Shown here one piece after another: positions 25,301 through 36,791 of a DNA stretch of 64,000 nt. A program made the translations under genes and the position numbers. Source of the DNA: Cordia subcordata. Its lineage: Eukaryota > Streptophyta > Magnoliopsida > Boraginales > Cordiaceae. The stretch lies in contig JAPTOF010000015.1 of assembly GCA_028554755.1 (NCBI GenBank), forward strand, positions 1,178,001 to 1,242,000. The letters are read 5' to 3'. The notes under the pieces are model-generated. The model saw nothing but the letters and a program-made list of their open reading frames with translations. It searched no databases and was not told the origin of the DNA. The number at the start of each line of letters is the position of its first letter. Positions within the stretch are counted from its first letter, which is position 1.

Positions 25301-25925
25301 ACAATGAAACAAGACATGGAGAAAAAAGTGAGAACGCGCAATGCTTGTAGAAGCACGACAAATATCAATGATCACCCATTTCAATGGTAACGCCCATCTC
25401 AGTAGTTTGCTCATTCTCGAAATAGGGACTTGATAAAGTCGGCCTATTATCACCTAACTCAGGCTAGTGCAAGTTCTTATTCGTAGCAATGGATTACTTT
25501 TCTAAATGGGTGGAAGCAGAAGTTGCAAGCCAGATAAAGGAGAAATTCGCATGGAGCTTCATATGGTAGTCAACAATAACGCGATTTAGAATACCTAGAG
25601 TAATCATCACTGACCATGGGATGCAATTCGATTCCCGATTTTTCAAGGGCAAGTGTAAAAAACTAAAGATCGACCTCTGTTTTGCAGTTGTGGCTCATCC
25701 CCAGTGTAACGACCAAATAAAGGTGATGAACAAAACAATCATCCAAGCATTGAAGGCTAAGTTAGAGAAAGCAAAAAGGATTATGGGTTGATCTCCTGTC
25801 GAGAGCACTGTGGACATGCCAAACCACCCCAAGCTTGGCCAATAGGAAAACACCATTTGATCTAACATTCAGGTCAGAGGCTGTGATGCCTATGGAGATC
25901 GGGTTAGAAAGCCAGCAGATAGAAG
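22395..25925 (+). pseudogene. Gypsy pol, decayed: protease, RT, two RNases H, integrase core
   Basis: Protease keeps the D-T-G-S triad (VDTGSLGNVLFG, about 22669). RT spans about 23090-24100, with LVKKSGRKWRICIDHTDLN and FIDAFKCYNQI; the YVDD box reads YISG near 23738, so both catalytic Asp are gone. A gypsy RNase H remnant lies at about 24150-24484. A second RNase H follows (24560-25015, NHEAEYTALITGL and YTDSQLITRQI); its first Asp reads Asn (VNGATSN) and its last reads Asn (MANALSRL). Integrase has a damaged HHCC region near 25220-25350. Its core keeps Asp in AMDYFSKW and ITDHG, but the Glu position reads Lys (DQIKVMNK). Several in-frame stops are present. Confidence 0.85.
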
Positions 25926-26458
25926 TGATAAGCTTAATTTTTCCTATATTTTTATACCCTTTAAACTTGAATTTTGAGTTTGATTGAATTCTATTTTAGA
26001 ATAAATTCTACTAATGGGTGTCATTTTTCTATTAATTTTATAGGTGGAATAAATGTGGACTTTTGGAGGAAAATAAGATTTTTTAGTCTTTTGGCCATAA
26101 CTTCTCTCTCGAATATCAGAATTAGGTGGTTCAAGATGTCAATGAAAAGTTCACGACGAGGTCTACAACTTTCATGTTCTGGGCTCAAGCATATTCCATA
26201 GCTAAAATTGTCAAAATCGCTACGGAAAATTTTTAGTTGAAATTGAAAAAGTTGATTATGACATTAAATGACATAGGGTCCACGAGTGTCATACAAGACC
26301 ACTCAAGCTAACCTTATGCCTCTTATTCATGGTCAATTTCATAAGGAGTTTAAAGAAAGAAAAAGTGGTGAGGACCACAAGTAAAGATAAGGACATGAAA
26401 AAAAAAAAAGACAAAAGTGGACCAAAATTGGATTTCTTTATGACAGTGATGCCTTGAG

Positions 26459-26514
<56 letters not shown>

Positions 26515-27688
26515 ATGTGTGAGCCAAAGGGGGAGAGCAGAGAAGTTGGTAAGAAGAGTTCACAGAAGCAAACCTTGTGCCGCGCTCATCAGGAGGATTG
26601 TGACAGTCTTCTCCTATTATTTTTTCAGATTCATCTTTATTACTCTAAAGTTTGAATTCTTTACTTTGAGTTCTACGTTTTTTTTCTTACGATTTAAAAT
26701 TTATTTTTAGTTTATTATTATTATTTTTTAGAATTATTTTTAAATCTCAGTTTTATTTTTGGAGTATTGTTTCAGGATTCAATGGTTGTCTTAGATTTTA
26801 ATGTTTGGTTTTTGACCTTTAGTTTTAGATTTAGAATTTATTTTCAGTCTATAACTTAATTTTAGTTTTATATTTTATAATTTTAGTATGTCTCAATTTA
26901 TCAGTTTAGGATTTATATTCTTGAACATGAGCTAAATTTCTCGTACTAGGACTGTGATAAATCTTTGACTACTATGTGACAATTTTATTTTAAGTTGTGC
27001 ATTGGGCTTAATATTTATGCTATTAATTTAATTTATGTCAATTCATATTGTGCTTAATGCTCTCTTTTGATTGGCCACCAATTGAGTTGATTTTAATTGC
27101 CTGTGGAGACGGAGAGGTGATTTGTGTAATGGACCTATATGAGTTCATGTTAATTATTTGTTGCATAGAGTTATAGACAAAGTTAGCATAGCCTATGTAA
27201 CGATTCTGGAACTTTAGGCACACTTATGGGTTGTATTTGCATAGAGATATAGCCGAGAAACTTGTGAGTGTAGGATTAATTATGCGCGAGAGAGATAATT
27301 GATTAATCTAGAGAATCCGGCTACTTAGATTAAATTAATAGGGAAAAAGTGCACAACTAAATAAAATATCTAATAGGTGTCTTAGGTAAAATCACATGCC
27401 CTAGTCATCTTTATCTATAGGTTCTTATTAGTTTATTAATTTTTATTTTTATTTGTTTTTCTTTTATTAATTGTTTTTAATTTATTTTTTGTGAGTTTAT
27501 TAATTAGTTAGAAATTTTAATTATTTATTCTTATTAAAGTTTTCTTTATTATTTTCTTTCGATTTTTCAAATAATAGCAAGATTTGTCAATTTCAGTACT
27601 TGACAATACAATCCTCGTGGGAACGATACTCTACACACCACTTTATTACTTGTCACAATACCGTGCGCTTGTGGTTTTCACACAAACA
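25926..27688 (+). mobile_element. Solo LTR (1.76 kb) inserted in the gypsy integrase
   Basis: The block starts TGATAAGC and ends CACACAAACA, without coding sequence, PBS or PPT. Its flanks AGAAG (25921-25925) and AGAAA (27689-27693) are a 5-bp TSD with one change. Removing the block and one flank restores the host reading across the junction (QQIE joined to TYIED). The 3' part contains the GGGAACGATACTCTAC word common near the ends of large gypsy LTRs. Orientation is inferred from that word. A (TA)n(TG)n microsatellite lies at about 26459-26513. Confidence 0.85.
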
Positions 27689-28040
27689 AGAAACCTATAT
27701 AGAAGATAACAACAATGAAGCTCAAAGGGTAGATTTGGATGTCTCGAAGAATTGAGGGAAAAGGCTCGTCAGAGAATGCTGGATGGAAAGGAAACGATGG
27801 TGAAGTATTTCTCAAAGAAAATTCAGCCCAGGCAGATGAATATAGGAGACTTGTCCTGAGAAAGGCCTACATCAAACCAGATCAAGTAACAGGAAAGTTA
27901 GCTCCCAATTGGGAAGGGCAATATAAGGTCATTTGACAAATAAAAGTAGGTATTTATCACATGGTATAGCTGAACAGAAAAGAATTAAAGAATGCTTAGA
28001 ATGCCGAGCATTTGAAAAAGAATTTTATGTGAAAAAAATT
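27689..28040 (+). pseudogene. Gypsy integrase C-terminal tail, after the solo LTR
   Basis: The frame resumes with ETYIEDNNNEAQRVDLD and continues to RRLVLRKAY and GKLAPNWEGQYKVI, the C-terminal part of plant gypsy integrase. A stop follows at 27934-27936, and the usual final NAEHL motif is visible near 27998-28012 in another frame. Confidence 0.8.
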
Positions 28041-28188
28041 AGAGAGAGTGTGAATACAGAGGAGCAGGTCTTATTGTACTTTGAACTTAAAACATAAAGG
28101 AAGCCCGTGGACGTAGGTCATCATTTTCGAACGAACCACGTAAAAATCTTTGGTGTTCTATTTTCATTTTTACCTTTTACGTAATAAG

Positions 28189-28351
28189 ATGAGCTCTAGC
28201 TCGCATCTAAAAGACGAGCTTCGGCTTGCATCTAAAAAATGAGCTCGAGCTTTCATCTAAAGAACAAGTTCTGACTCATACCCATCACATCTAAAGAACG
28301 AGCTCCAGCTCATACCATTGCATCTAAGGACGAGCTCCAGCTCGTGTCTAA
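28189..28351. repeat. Degenerate tandem repeat (about 30-bp unit) after pol
   Basis: About five diverged units share CGAGCTCCAGCTC followed by CATCTAAAGA. AGCTC/GAGCT makes each unit partly self-complementary. It lies in the untranslated gap between pol and the antisense ORF. Confidence 0.75.
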
Positions 28352-28551
28352 AATAACGACCTAAAGTTTATAATCGATAATCAGGGTAAGGCTCGCATCT
28401 AAGAAAACAAACTAAGGCAAACATCCATTAAACAAGCTAAGGCTTGTATCAAAGAGAAACAATAATTCTAAAGAAGAATAGTTCAGGAAAAATAAGATAA
28501 GTAAGATAGAACATGAGCTAGAAAGCAGTAGTGCTTGGCATCTTCGTCAAA

Positions 28552-30690
28552 CTAAGCTGAGGCCTTGTACTGCTCGACCGTGGACTTGTCTCCACCATCT
28601 AACTTAGCCGGTTTGTTCCTCAGCTTGAGGTTCTCGTGGAACAACAAAGCTATCTCCCCCTTAGCGGCAAGGGTCCTGAACTCTAGCTTCTTAGCAAACT
28701 TCTCTAGCTCCGAGACCTTCTTGGCCTCCTCCTCCGTCTTTGCCAACTTGGACTGGGCTTTTTTAAGGCCCTCTCAATGGACTACTTCTCAAATTTAAAG
28801 CCAGGTCCCATTCGTCTCGAGCTCTTTTCTCGGCTTGACGAAGCCTGATGACTTCCTCCAAGGGCACTGTCATTCAAGGCCCTTCAGGGTTGCCGAACTT
28901 GAAGAAGTTCGAGCGACGGATGACTGCACCTAGCATGGCTCCAGCGAAGGTCAAATTCTCCTGCATGCCATTGTTATGCTCCAAGTTCTGCAAATAAAGT
29001 AAAAAGATGACTTATGAGTTATGTCGAGCCGAGATCATGTAAGGGAGGAGATAAACACGTATCGGGTTGTAGCTATCCACTAGGTTCTATAGCAGGGTTT
29101 TGATGTCAACGTCCCTGACCGGCATAAAGTCGACTGCGTTCCCGTGGACTAGGCAGATTTACTAAAGAGGGGCTGGAAAGGGAGCGATGGGTTTAGAGCT
29201 CAACTTCCCCTGTTCCTTATAGGACAATCCTGGCACTAACTCTATGGATGGGCAGCCCATAGGGTAAGGGTTTTCTAAGCTCAACCTTGGCAAAGAAGAG
29301 CTTTCTTTCCCTTTCCCAATACAGGTTCGGGTCGCAGTAGAAGAATTGTTAAGACGTTTCTTCTTCTCTCTAAAAGTAAGTTTGGGGAAGTAGCGAGGGC
29401 ACTTCTTTTTTCCCTCAGAAGCTGGCGGACGCTGAGGGGCCTCCAGTTAGGCAGAGGTCAAGATGGCTGGGGACTTGAGAACTGGTGCAGGGGCCTTCTT
29501 CTTCTTGTCCTGTCTCGCTGCTTTAGACGCTTAGTTTATGGCGTCTAGCTCAGCCCAAACATCTGAGGGCATCGTGCATGCCATGGCTACACAAAACGAA
29601 TAAACAAAAGTTAGTTTTAAGTAATTGACCTACGACTTGACTTATCAAAGAAATAATCCAACGCTTTAATGGTCCGACATCTGGCCAGACTATGAACTTA
29701 GAATAAATCTCAAACTCCATGATTTTACAGGAGCTCCAGAGGAAGAGGGGAAAGTGTTTGACCCCCCACATCTTTTAACTTTTCCCAATCTTTAATTTCT
29801 TGGGAAGACAAGCTGGGAGAGTTGGGGATATCTTTCCACAAGTGACCCTAGCATGTGGGCATGTTCCACGAGGTGTGACTCTTCACGAATCTCGTGCCAA
29901 CCCTTGTTGGAACTAGAGAAGCCCGTTAATAGGAGACGACCTTGCTTGCCCTAAAGGTGGTACTAGTCTACGATGTCGCCCGAGCCAACATTCACTTGAA
30001 AGGCCATTAAGAAACGATTTACTAGAGAAGTGACCCCTAAAGCTTTGGCTCTAACAAAGACCCAAGCAGTTGCGCCCAGCTGTTCGGCTGTAGTTGGCTG
30101 GGTGAAATTTGTAAGTAGTTGAAAACTTCCGCTATAAAGACAAGGATGGGAAAGTGGAGCCCAGCAATTAAGGCGTACTCATAGATGGCTAGTCTGCCTT
30201 CTGATGAATTGCAGGCCCTTTTCATTTCAGCAAGAATCCTATATTTGAACGGCGGCTTAATAGCTTTGCAAGCCATAATATAGACTCTGATTTGATCAGC
30301 CATCAGATAGTTGTGGCGCTCGATTTTGAAAAAATTTTTCCCCTCGCCTGATGTGGGGAAAGCAACCTTAATGGGTCGCAAGAAGGTAGAGTGGTGTACT
30401 AGGAACGAATCGTGGTTTAGAGTTCTGAAGGCTTGGAGGAGATGGAAGTGTTCATTTTATCTTTTAGTTGGACGATCCTTTAGGATAGGGAAAGGTCGTC
30501 CAAGTTGGAGGTAAAAGTGCTAGGAAGTTGTCGCTGGGTTTCTTAATTTCTGGCTGTCACTAGAGCTCTTGCTCGAATAGAGTAGGCAATTCCCAACCCC
30601 TCATCACAACAAGGGGCTTTTACATTCTGGGAGTCTTGAGTCGAAACCCATCTGAAAGGGTGATTGATAATGGGAAGAAAGAGAAATGTG
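28552..30690 (-). pseudogene. Antisense ORF of the Tat-type element, decayed
   Basis: Opposite to gag-pol. The best open part (30381-30037) contains YEYALIAGLHFPILVFIAEVF and SPSQLQPNSWAQ, matching the pattern of the plant 'putative gypsy type transposon' domain. Further on, 29771-29550 has a weaker related stretch, and 28746-28552 encodes a lysine/glutamate-rich coiled coil (EEEAKKVSELEKFAKKLE). Stops and shifts separate these parts. Extra antisense ORFs between pol and the 3' LTR are known in Tat-lineage elements; their function is unknown. The exact start is uncertain; upstream sequence to about 30690 is included as leader. Confidence 0.65.
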
Positions 30691-31072
30691 ATAAGTTTAC
30701 CTGAAGGGTTGATCGACTAAAGTTTGGGAGTCAGATAAGGAAAAATTGCAAGTCACTTATAGCTCCGAGCTTCTAAGAAAATTATTGAAGAAAATGAGTT
30801 TGGGGGAGGTCTCCTTTGATCTGTTATTTATAGACCTAGGAAGCTTAAGGGTCACAGACAAACGCATTAACTAGAGCCACCTGACATACCTAGAAAAACA
30901 AAATGTCGCACCAACATAATAATGGCATGATTCATCGAAGTGCTCAAGCCACACGAGGGCACTTAGCATGTGTATGCAACGCAGGGTGTTAATTGGCGGG
31001 ATAATTGGGACAACGCAGATTGAAAAAGTCTATTATTGATTCAAGATGAGTTTAGATGTTTGTTCATATTAA

Positions 31073-31086
31073 ATCAAAGGGGTTGA
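31073..31086 (+). other. Polypurine tract of the gypsy element
   Basis: AAATCAAAGGGGTT ends at the first base of the 3' LTR (TGATATGGG). Confidence 0.75.
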
Positions 31087-31586
31087 TGATATGGGTTGAT
31101 TCGGCCCAGTGAGCCTTTTCTATAATATGGATTTCCCTGACCCATCAGGTGTTCAATGTAAACCCATTTTTTATCAGAGCCCAGATGAGATAAGGAGAAC
31201 TCTTGAGGCGATAAGGCTATAGCTTGCAGTAGCTGAGACTCCTTTTTAGACACTAAGTCTTCAAGCTCATCCATCAAGCTTATCAACCCCATGGATGGAT
31301 GGGTTCAACAAGAGTCTATGCCAATCCTAAGACTAGTCTGCTAATGACTATAAATAAGCTATCGTAGGCAAAGCAGAAGGTAGGACACACATAGCCTAAA
31401 CATTTGCTTACCTTTTATTTCGAAGCTCAGATCACGTGCTAACTTAAGCATCGGAGGATCTTTGACCAGTACTACATCAAGGTCCCTAGGACCTCACACC
31501 CTCCTCCTTATCTTTTGCAGGTCGACCCAAGCTAATTCAAAGCACCCTGTCGGGTCCACTCAAATCTGATAATTCGTACATTATCC
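31087..31586 (+). repeat. 3' LTR of the Tat-type gypsy element
   Basis: 500 bp, starting TGATATGGG and ending ACATTATCC. It contains about 117 bp (roughly 31427-31545) absent from the 5' LTR. Confidence 0.9.
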
Positions 31587-31591
31587 CTTAG

Positions 31592-33149
31592 TGAATTACC
31601 ACCTATTTTCTTTGAATTTCTTTCTATTGACTTGTTATCATATAAGTGTGACACTTTGACTTTCAATTTATTAATTATAATGGCGGGTTAATTAGAACTA
31701 GTTATAATTATTAAGAAATGAGAGAGCTTGATTATAAAGCTAGATTTTGAGGTAAGTTGGACTACCCAATGTAAATTTAAAAAACAAAATCATAATTGCA
31801 TATTTGATTGTATGGTTGCTTTGCGTTGAAATTTAATATATAATTATATGTGTAGTATCCATGCTCATTGAAGCTGTGTGTGTGAGTTTCATGTAGGTGT
31901 ATGTGGTTATCATAATAACTTTTTTTTTTGAAATTTCAGTGAAAAACTGTGTAATAATTGATTTTTTTGAAATTTCTGAATGGCATTGTTTCTCAAGACA
32001 ACTAGCTTGCATTTGAAGTAGGGTTTGTAGTATAACGATAATTGTGCCTTTGGGGCTCCAATTGGATCTCATATATTGGTGCCTTTGACTTGCTTTCTTG
32101 ACTTTTTCCACTGACTCCCAAGCAAGCTTAATTGAATATAATCCAACAGCAAGGCCCAGAGGACCAAATTTGATAACCAATTGAGGGCTCTTCTTTTTCA
32201 GTCCAAAAGAACTCACTTTGGACTGAATCAAACTTCTTACTTTGCACTGTAATTTCTTTTCTCTTCCACCCCATTCTTTTCTTGAGTTTTACTAGATTTA
32301 CACTTGTGCAATGCACATGATGATTTTCTAAAATCCAAAAATACTTTTTAAAAATAAGCAAAAGTAGAAAAATCACAAAATAAAATAGTAAACACCAAAG
32401 TAAATATATTCATAGATAATAAGACATATTAAATAAAAAATATATCAAGTCCTAAAAAGAGTTAATTATAAATAGAATAGGTGTTAAAAATAACTATTTA
32501 ATAAAAATAAAGTGAATTATTAACTTATTTCTTTTTGTTAGACAAATTAAATAATAAGTAATTTTAGATTGGACTATTTTTGAAGAACAAAATTTTATAA
32601 AGGGTTTACAAAAGGGGAAAAAAAAGAATAGAGTTAATCCAAATATAGGGTGAAATAGACTTAAGTACATTAGAATTTAATAAAATACTAACTACTTTTT
32701 ACTTTAAAAACAATAGTTAAAAGTACTATATTATATATTTTAAAATGTTATGTAACAAATGTATACATATATATAAATGTAAAAACTATATGTAAATTAG
32801 AAATGCAAAATCTATCACTCTAGTTATTCATGAAAAAAAATTAAAATCTCAATACTCAATCATAATGGTTAAATTTTCTCAATAACAAATAAAAATAAAA
32901 GAACTTGAATAAAAATTATCTAATAAATAATTAATTATTTGTAATTCAAATATATTTTAAAATATTACATAAAATTTAGAATATTCATACAATATCTATT
33001 TTATTAGCTAAATAGAAAATAAGATATGATATAACAAACCGTGTGCTATATTACGCCTATGTGATAAATAGAGGAATGAGTATTTATGTTATTATTTATT
33101 ATTGATAGTCATTTTCAAATGGGACAACTGGCACCAACTTTTCTTCAAT
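31592..33149. other. AT-rich spacer, no gene seen
   Basis: A somewhat more GC-balanced stretch at 32030-32280 gives short frames without family resemblance. The rest, especially 32380-33060, is very AT-rich and non-coding. Confidence 0.55.
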
Positions 33150-33156
33150 TCTTTTT

Positions 33157-33597
33157 AGAGTAAAATGCATTTTACCCCTAGCGTTTTGTGAAAGTCGCAT
33201 AAAACACCATGTGTTTTCAAAACTCGCTGATAAACCTCTGTGATTTGGAAAACATTGCACATTAGTTCTCGCCGTTAGTTTTTCTATTAAAGTTAACAGA
33301 AAGTGTAAAAACACACCTAAAATGCAATTTAACTTGTTAATAATGAAAAAACTCAAGTAAATTAGTGCAAAATCACCCCTTTGATCTTAAAATTGGTGCA
33401 AATTGCCCCCTCTAATTTGAAAAATAGTGCAAAATCCTCCCTCTACTTTCAAAATCTGTTAATTTTAACAAAAAAACTAATAGTGGGGGCCAATGTGCAA
33501 CGTTTTTTAAATCACAGGAACTTATCAGTGAGTTTTCAAAACACAGGGCTTTTTGAGACTTTCAAAAAACACAAAGAGGTAAAATGCATTTTGCTCT
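33157..33597. mobile_element. Foldback MITE with long inverted arms
   Basis: Arms of roughly 140 bp (33157-33300 and about 33460-33597) are complementary: both ends read AGAG(T/C)AAAATGCATTTTACC from outside, and the inner ends TTAACAGA and TCTGTTAA pair. TCTTTTT occurs directly outside both ends (33150-33156 and 33598-33604), a possible 7-bp TSD, though it is low complexity. The middle is AT-rich and non-coding. The superfamily is not certain. Confidence 0.8.
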
Positions 33598-33604
33598 TCT
33601 TTTT

Positions 33605-35157
33605 ATTCTCCAACAAAGAAACAAAAGAATTTAAATATTGCACAGGATATAAAATTTTTCAATTGGACAGTTTTCTTTCATTTTCTTCAACATTTCTTTC
33701 AATTCCTTTGAATGAAATATCATTTATGAAAAAGTATAGTTTTATTATATTCAATTACCATAAATTAAAAAACGATTTGGAGATTTTAGTTTTCTTTTAT
33801 TCTGGGGGGGCCTTTGTGTACACGATTTGGAGAGAGCAGAATAGATGAATTGAACAAACAACTCTTCAAAAAAAGGTCCAAAGGGCACAAGCAGTTTGAA
33901 AACCGTTTGCTTGGTGAACAAACGCCTTAGACAAATTAAAGTGGCCATAATGGAAGCGGAAGCAAAACGATCAAAACAGTGCCATTTCAGCAATGGCAGC
34001 GTCACTTGCTGTTTTTGGTACACACACCCAGAAGACCCATCAATGGAGCGTAGCAAATTGGTGAATGTAAAGAAAGTTGTGATTTGATTTTTCCATGTTA
34101 GGTTGTTGGGGTAATCTAGGTTGACAATGACAAATACCATCAGAATTTTTTGAGCAGTGATTAAAAGAATTCATAGTTTCGCCGATGAATTTTATTTAAT
34201 ATGTCCTTAGTTACAACCATTACATGTTTCTCCAGTCGTTGAAACTTAATAGACAATATATCTAAACGTAATAGTTGAAACTTAAATAGACAATAGGAAA
34301 TAATTAAAAGGCATTGTGCGTAGCCAGCCAAAAAAGAAAAAGCATTGTCGTAACTTTGTTATAAAAATTGTTATTCAAAAACAATGCATATAATAATGAA
34401 ATATAATACTATTTTTTTCCTCAAAAACCAAGAAAAAATATATATATTGCAAAATATGGCTAAAAGTTAACACTTGAATGTCAGGTTAACTACGCATCTC
34501 ATAAATATGCATTTGCAACTTACGAGGTATATTACATGAATGATAATTAGTTTTTTATTTTTAATTTCTATATTTTTTAATTTTTGAATTTTTTATAATT
34601 TCTAGTTTGTATGTCTTAATTTTTAAAGTTCAAATTTTGGTTTTTTAAGTTTTTTTAATCTTAAAATTTTATTTTTGTGTCTAAATTTTTAATTTTTGAA
34701 TTTTTAAATAATAAATAAAGATATTTAATAAAACACATTTAATAATAAATAAAGATATTAAAAGCACATATTCTTCCCATGCAGTATAACAAATAAGGTT
34801 AGAAAATATCTGAATTACTTTCTTTTTCTATAGATCTATTTTTATAAAGTATTTTGTACGCACAAAACTACTTGATATAGCTTTGGGTTTGTTTTCTCAT
34901 TTTCTTTGTCTTAACTCTTAAAAGTTTTGTCCTTCTCAATTTTTAAAGATATGTCTATTCTAAATGTTTCAAGTGGGTGAACCAATTGCGCCAAAAAAAG
35001 TAAGAGTTGGCAATTTGGGTTTGTTTAGATTGATTTTTTTTTTAAAATATCTTCTTGGAAAAAACATCTTTTTATTGGAAAAGCAATTATACATATTGTT
35101 TATTCGTTCATCATTTGCAAGTGGAGACAAACACGTACAACATTGCTTAATAATAAA
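33605..35157. other. Spacer, no supported gene
   Basis: Bases 33890-34090 are less AT-rich and open on both strands, but neither product resembles a family I know. Bases 34150-34930 are AT-rich. GGGTTTGTTTAGATTGATTT at 35018 resembles one end of a hAT-type MITE without a clear mate. Confidence 0.5.
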
Positions 35158-35171
35158 AATAATTAAAAAGT

Positions 35172-35452
35172 TGCCCCCAGGGGCATAGGTGAGTTGGTAA
35201 GTGGCCAGGTGATTAAGGTGGAGACACCCTGACAACGCGGGATCGAGTCCGTGTGGCGGCAGTACTCCGCTGAAATATTGCGGGGGCTGTTGCTGGATTT
35301 CCACGCCCGTTGGTCCTCTCCCTGGTCGGGCTGCCACTCACGCACATCCCTCGATTTACCTCCCGCCTGGTTAAGGGGCCTCTAACCAGGTGGGAAAGGG
35401 GTTCTCCTTTGATTAACCCTTTTAAAAAAAAAAAAATAATAATAATAATAAT
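35172..35452 (+). mobile_element. tRNA-derived SINE with 14-bp TSD
   Basis: The body begins TGCCCCCAGGGGCATAGG. A Pol III box A-like TAGGTGAGTTGGTAAGTGG lies near 35187 and a box B-like GGATCGAGTCC near 35240, as in a tRNA gene. A GC-rich unrelated part follows, ending in an A-run and (ATA)n tail. AATAATTAAAAAGT flanks both sides (35158-35171 and 35453-35466), the mark of LINE-driven retroposition. No acceptor stem pairs across it, so it is not a functional tRNA gene. Confidence 0.88.
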
Positions 35453-35466
35453 AATAATTAAAAAGT

Positions 35467-36783
35467 AGAAAGATGCAAAAAAAAGGCTTCAATTTTATTA
35501 TCACTACATGTGTACCATTGCAATACACGAATTTCAAACTTATATGTAATATTGATTAATAAACATTTAATATAATTTAAGAATGTCTTGTCATTTAAAA
35601 ATTTTTTTTCCAAGTTACGAGAAAATATATTGCCGAAATGATTAACACAAATCAGTCAGATAGTTATAAACATTTTGGTTAACATTTAAGATTTTCTTTC
35701 CAATTAGTAATAAAAATATCCTTAAATAATTAATTTCATATATAAAATATGTTCAACTTTAATTACACTAATTAAAAGATCTTGAGCTCCTTAAATAATT
35801 AATTTCATATATAAAATATGTTCAACTTTAATTACACTAATTAAAAGATCTTGAGCTACAAAAGTACCTCATATCCGGGATATACTCTTTGAGCATTATA
35901 CTTATAAAAGTACCTTATGTCTGTTAATAGTGCATTCAATGGACGGATAAATTTGCATTTTAGTACATGCAGTAAGAGTAACAACCCTAGCATTGAATAT
36001 GACCTAAGGCATTATCACAGCCATTGATAGTTAACCAAAATGAATGGCTAGATTAGTAATTTCTCTATAAATACTTTAAATTATTTAAAATGACATAAAG
36101 GACTTTAGATTATTTTAAATGAAAAAAAAACCTTTATATATAATATAATAGATTTCACGCAAATACTAACTTAAAATTTATTTAGTCTACAACACAAAGA
36201 AACAAATCAATGAAAAAGAAAAAAGAACAAAGGATCATATGCCAGTGAACTACCACTGCTTCTGTCTAACACCAAGTATATATCTAACTATTGCAGTTTG
36301 CTAAATAGTTTAAGATTATTATTTCTAGGTTAAATTGGTACCAAGAGAAATAATCTATAATCTTATGTACTTGAAGTCTAGATTTATCCATGTGGCGTAA
36401 CTGAATTCTTGGAACTTCTTATCTCAAATAACATAGTCCCAATATAATATAATATATATTATATATAGAAAAATACTTGCCATAAATAGAAGAAGCAAGA
36501 TATATGAATTTGATATAATTGTTTACCAAAAAAAAAATTGGTTACCATGAATGGATTTGATTTAATTTTTTACCAAAACAAAGCCTTGCCATAAACAACT
36601 TTGGTGAAATTTACTACTTGAGTTTTTAATTTGCATTCTTGCAATTAAAAATTCACGTGGCATTCATTTAGCTTATGTGTCTCAATCAAATGACACATAT
36701 TTAGCTTGAACACGTCAGCTTGCCAAAATAATAGCTTTTGGTCATTGCTCTATATATATTATATAGATATAGATATAGATATA
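35467..36783. other. AT-rich spacer with a recent tandem duplication
   Basis: No gene seen. Apart from the 69-bp duplication listed separately, it holds only simple AT repeats (for example 36755-36786). Confidence 0.6.
35720..35857. repeat. Exact 69-bp tandem duplication
   Basis: 35720-35788 and 35789-35857 appear identical base for base, starting CCTTAAATAATTAATTTC and ending TCTTGAGCT. Confidence 0.92.
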
Positions 36784-36791
36784 GATACATA

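Larger units (their letters stand above)
20130..31586 (+). mobile_element. Complete but dead Ty3/gypsy element, Tat type
   Basis: LTRs at 20130-20512 and 31087-31586 are bordered by an identical 5-bp TSD CTTAG (20125-20129 and 31587-31591). The PBS TTGGCGCCATCTGTGGGGA follows the 5' LTR, and the PPT AAATCAAAGGGG precedes the 3' LTR. The order gag, protease, RT, RNase H, second RNase H, integrase is gypsy. The second RNase H-like domain and a downstream antisense ORF are known traits of the Tat lineage. Many stops and lost catalytic residues show a dead copy. A solo LTR (25926-27688) splits its integrase. Confidence 0.9.

Noticed and set aside
31833..32376. 132-codon and 82-codon minus-strand frames
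   Set aside because: Composition is mixed and they overlap each other in different frames; no domain seen.
33751..34140. Overlapping plus and minus frames in a less AT-rich stretch
   Set aside because: Neither has a recognised motif, a plausible start context or splice partners. I left it as spacer.
35172..35260. tRNA gene
   Set aside because: Box A- and B-like words are present but there is no acceptor-stem pairing; the poly-A tail and TSD show a SINE.
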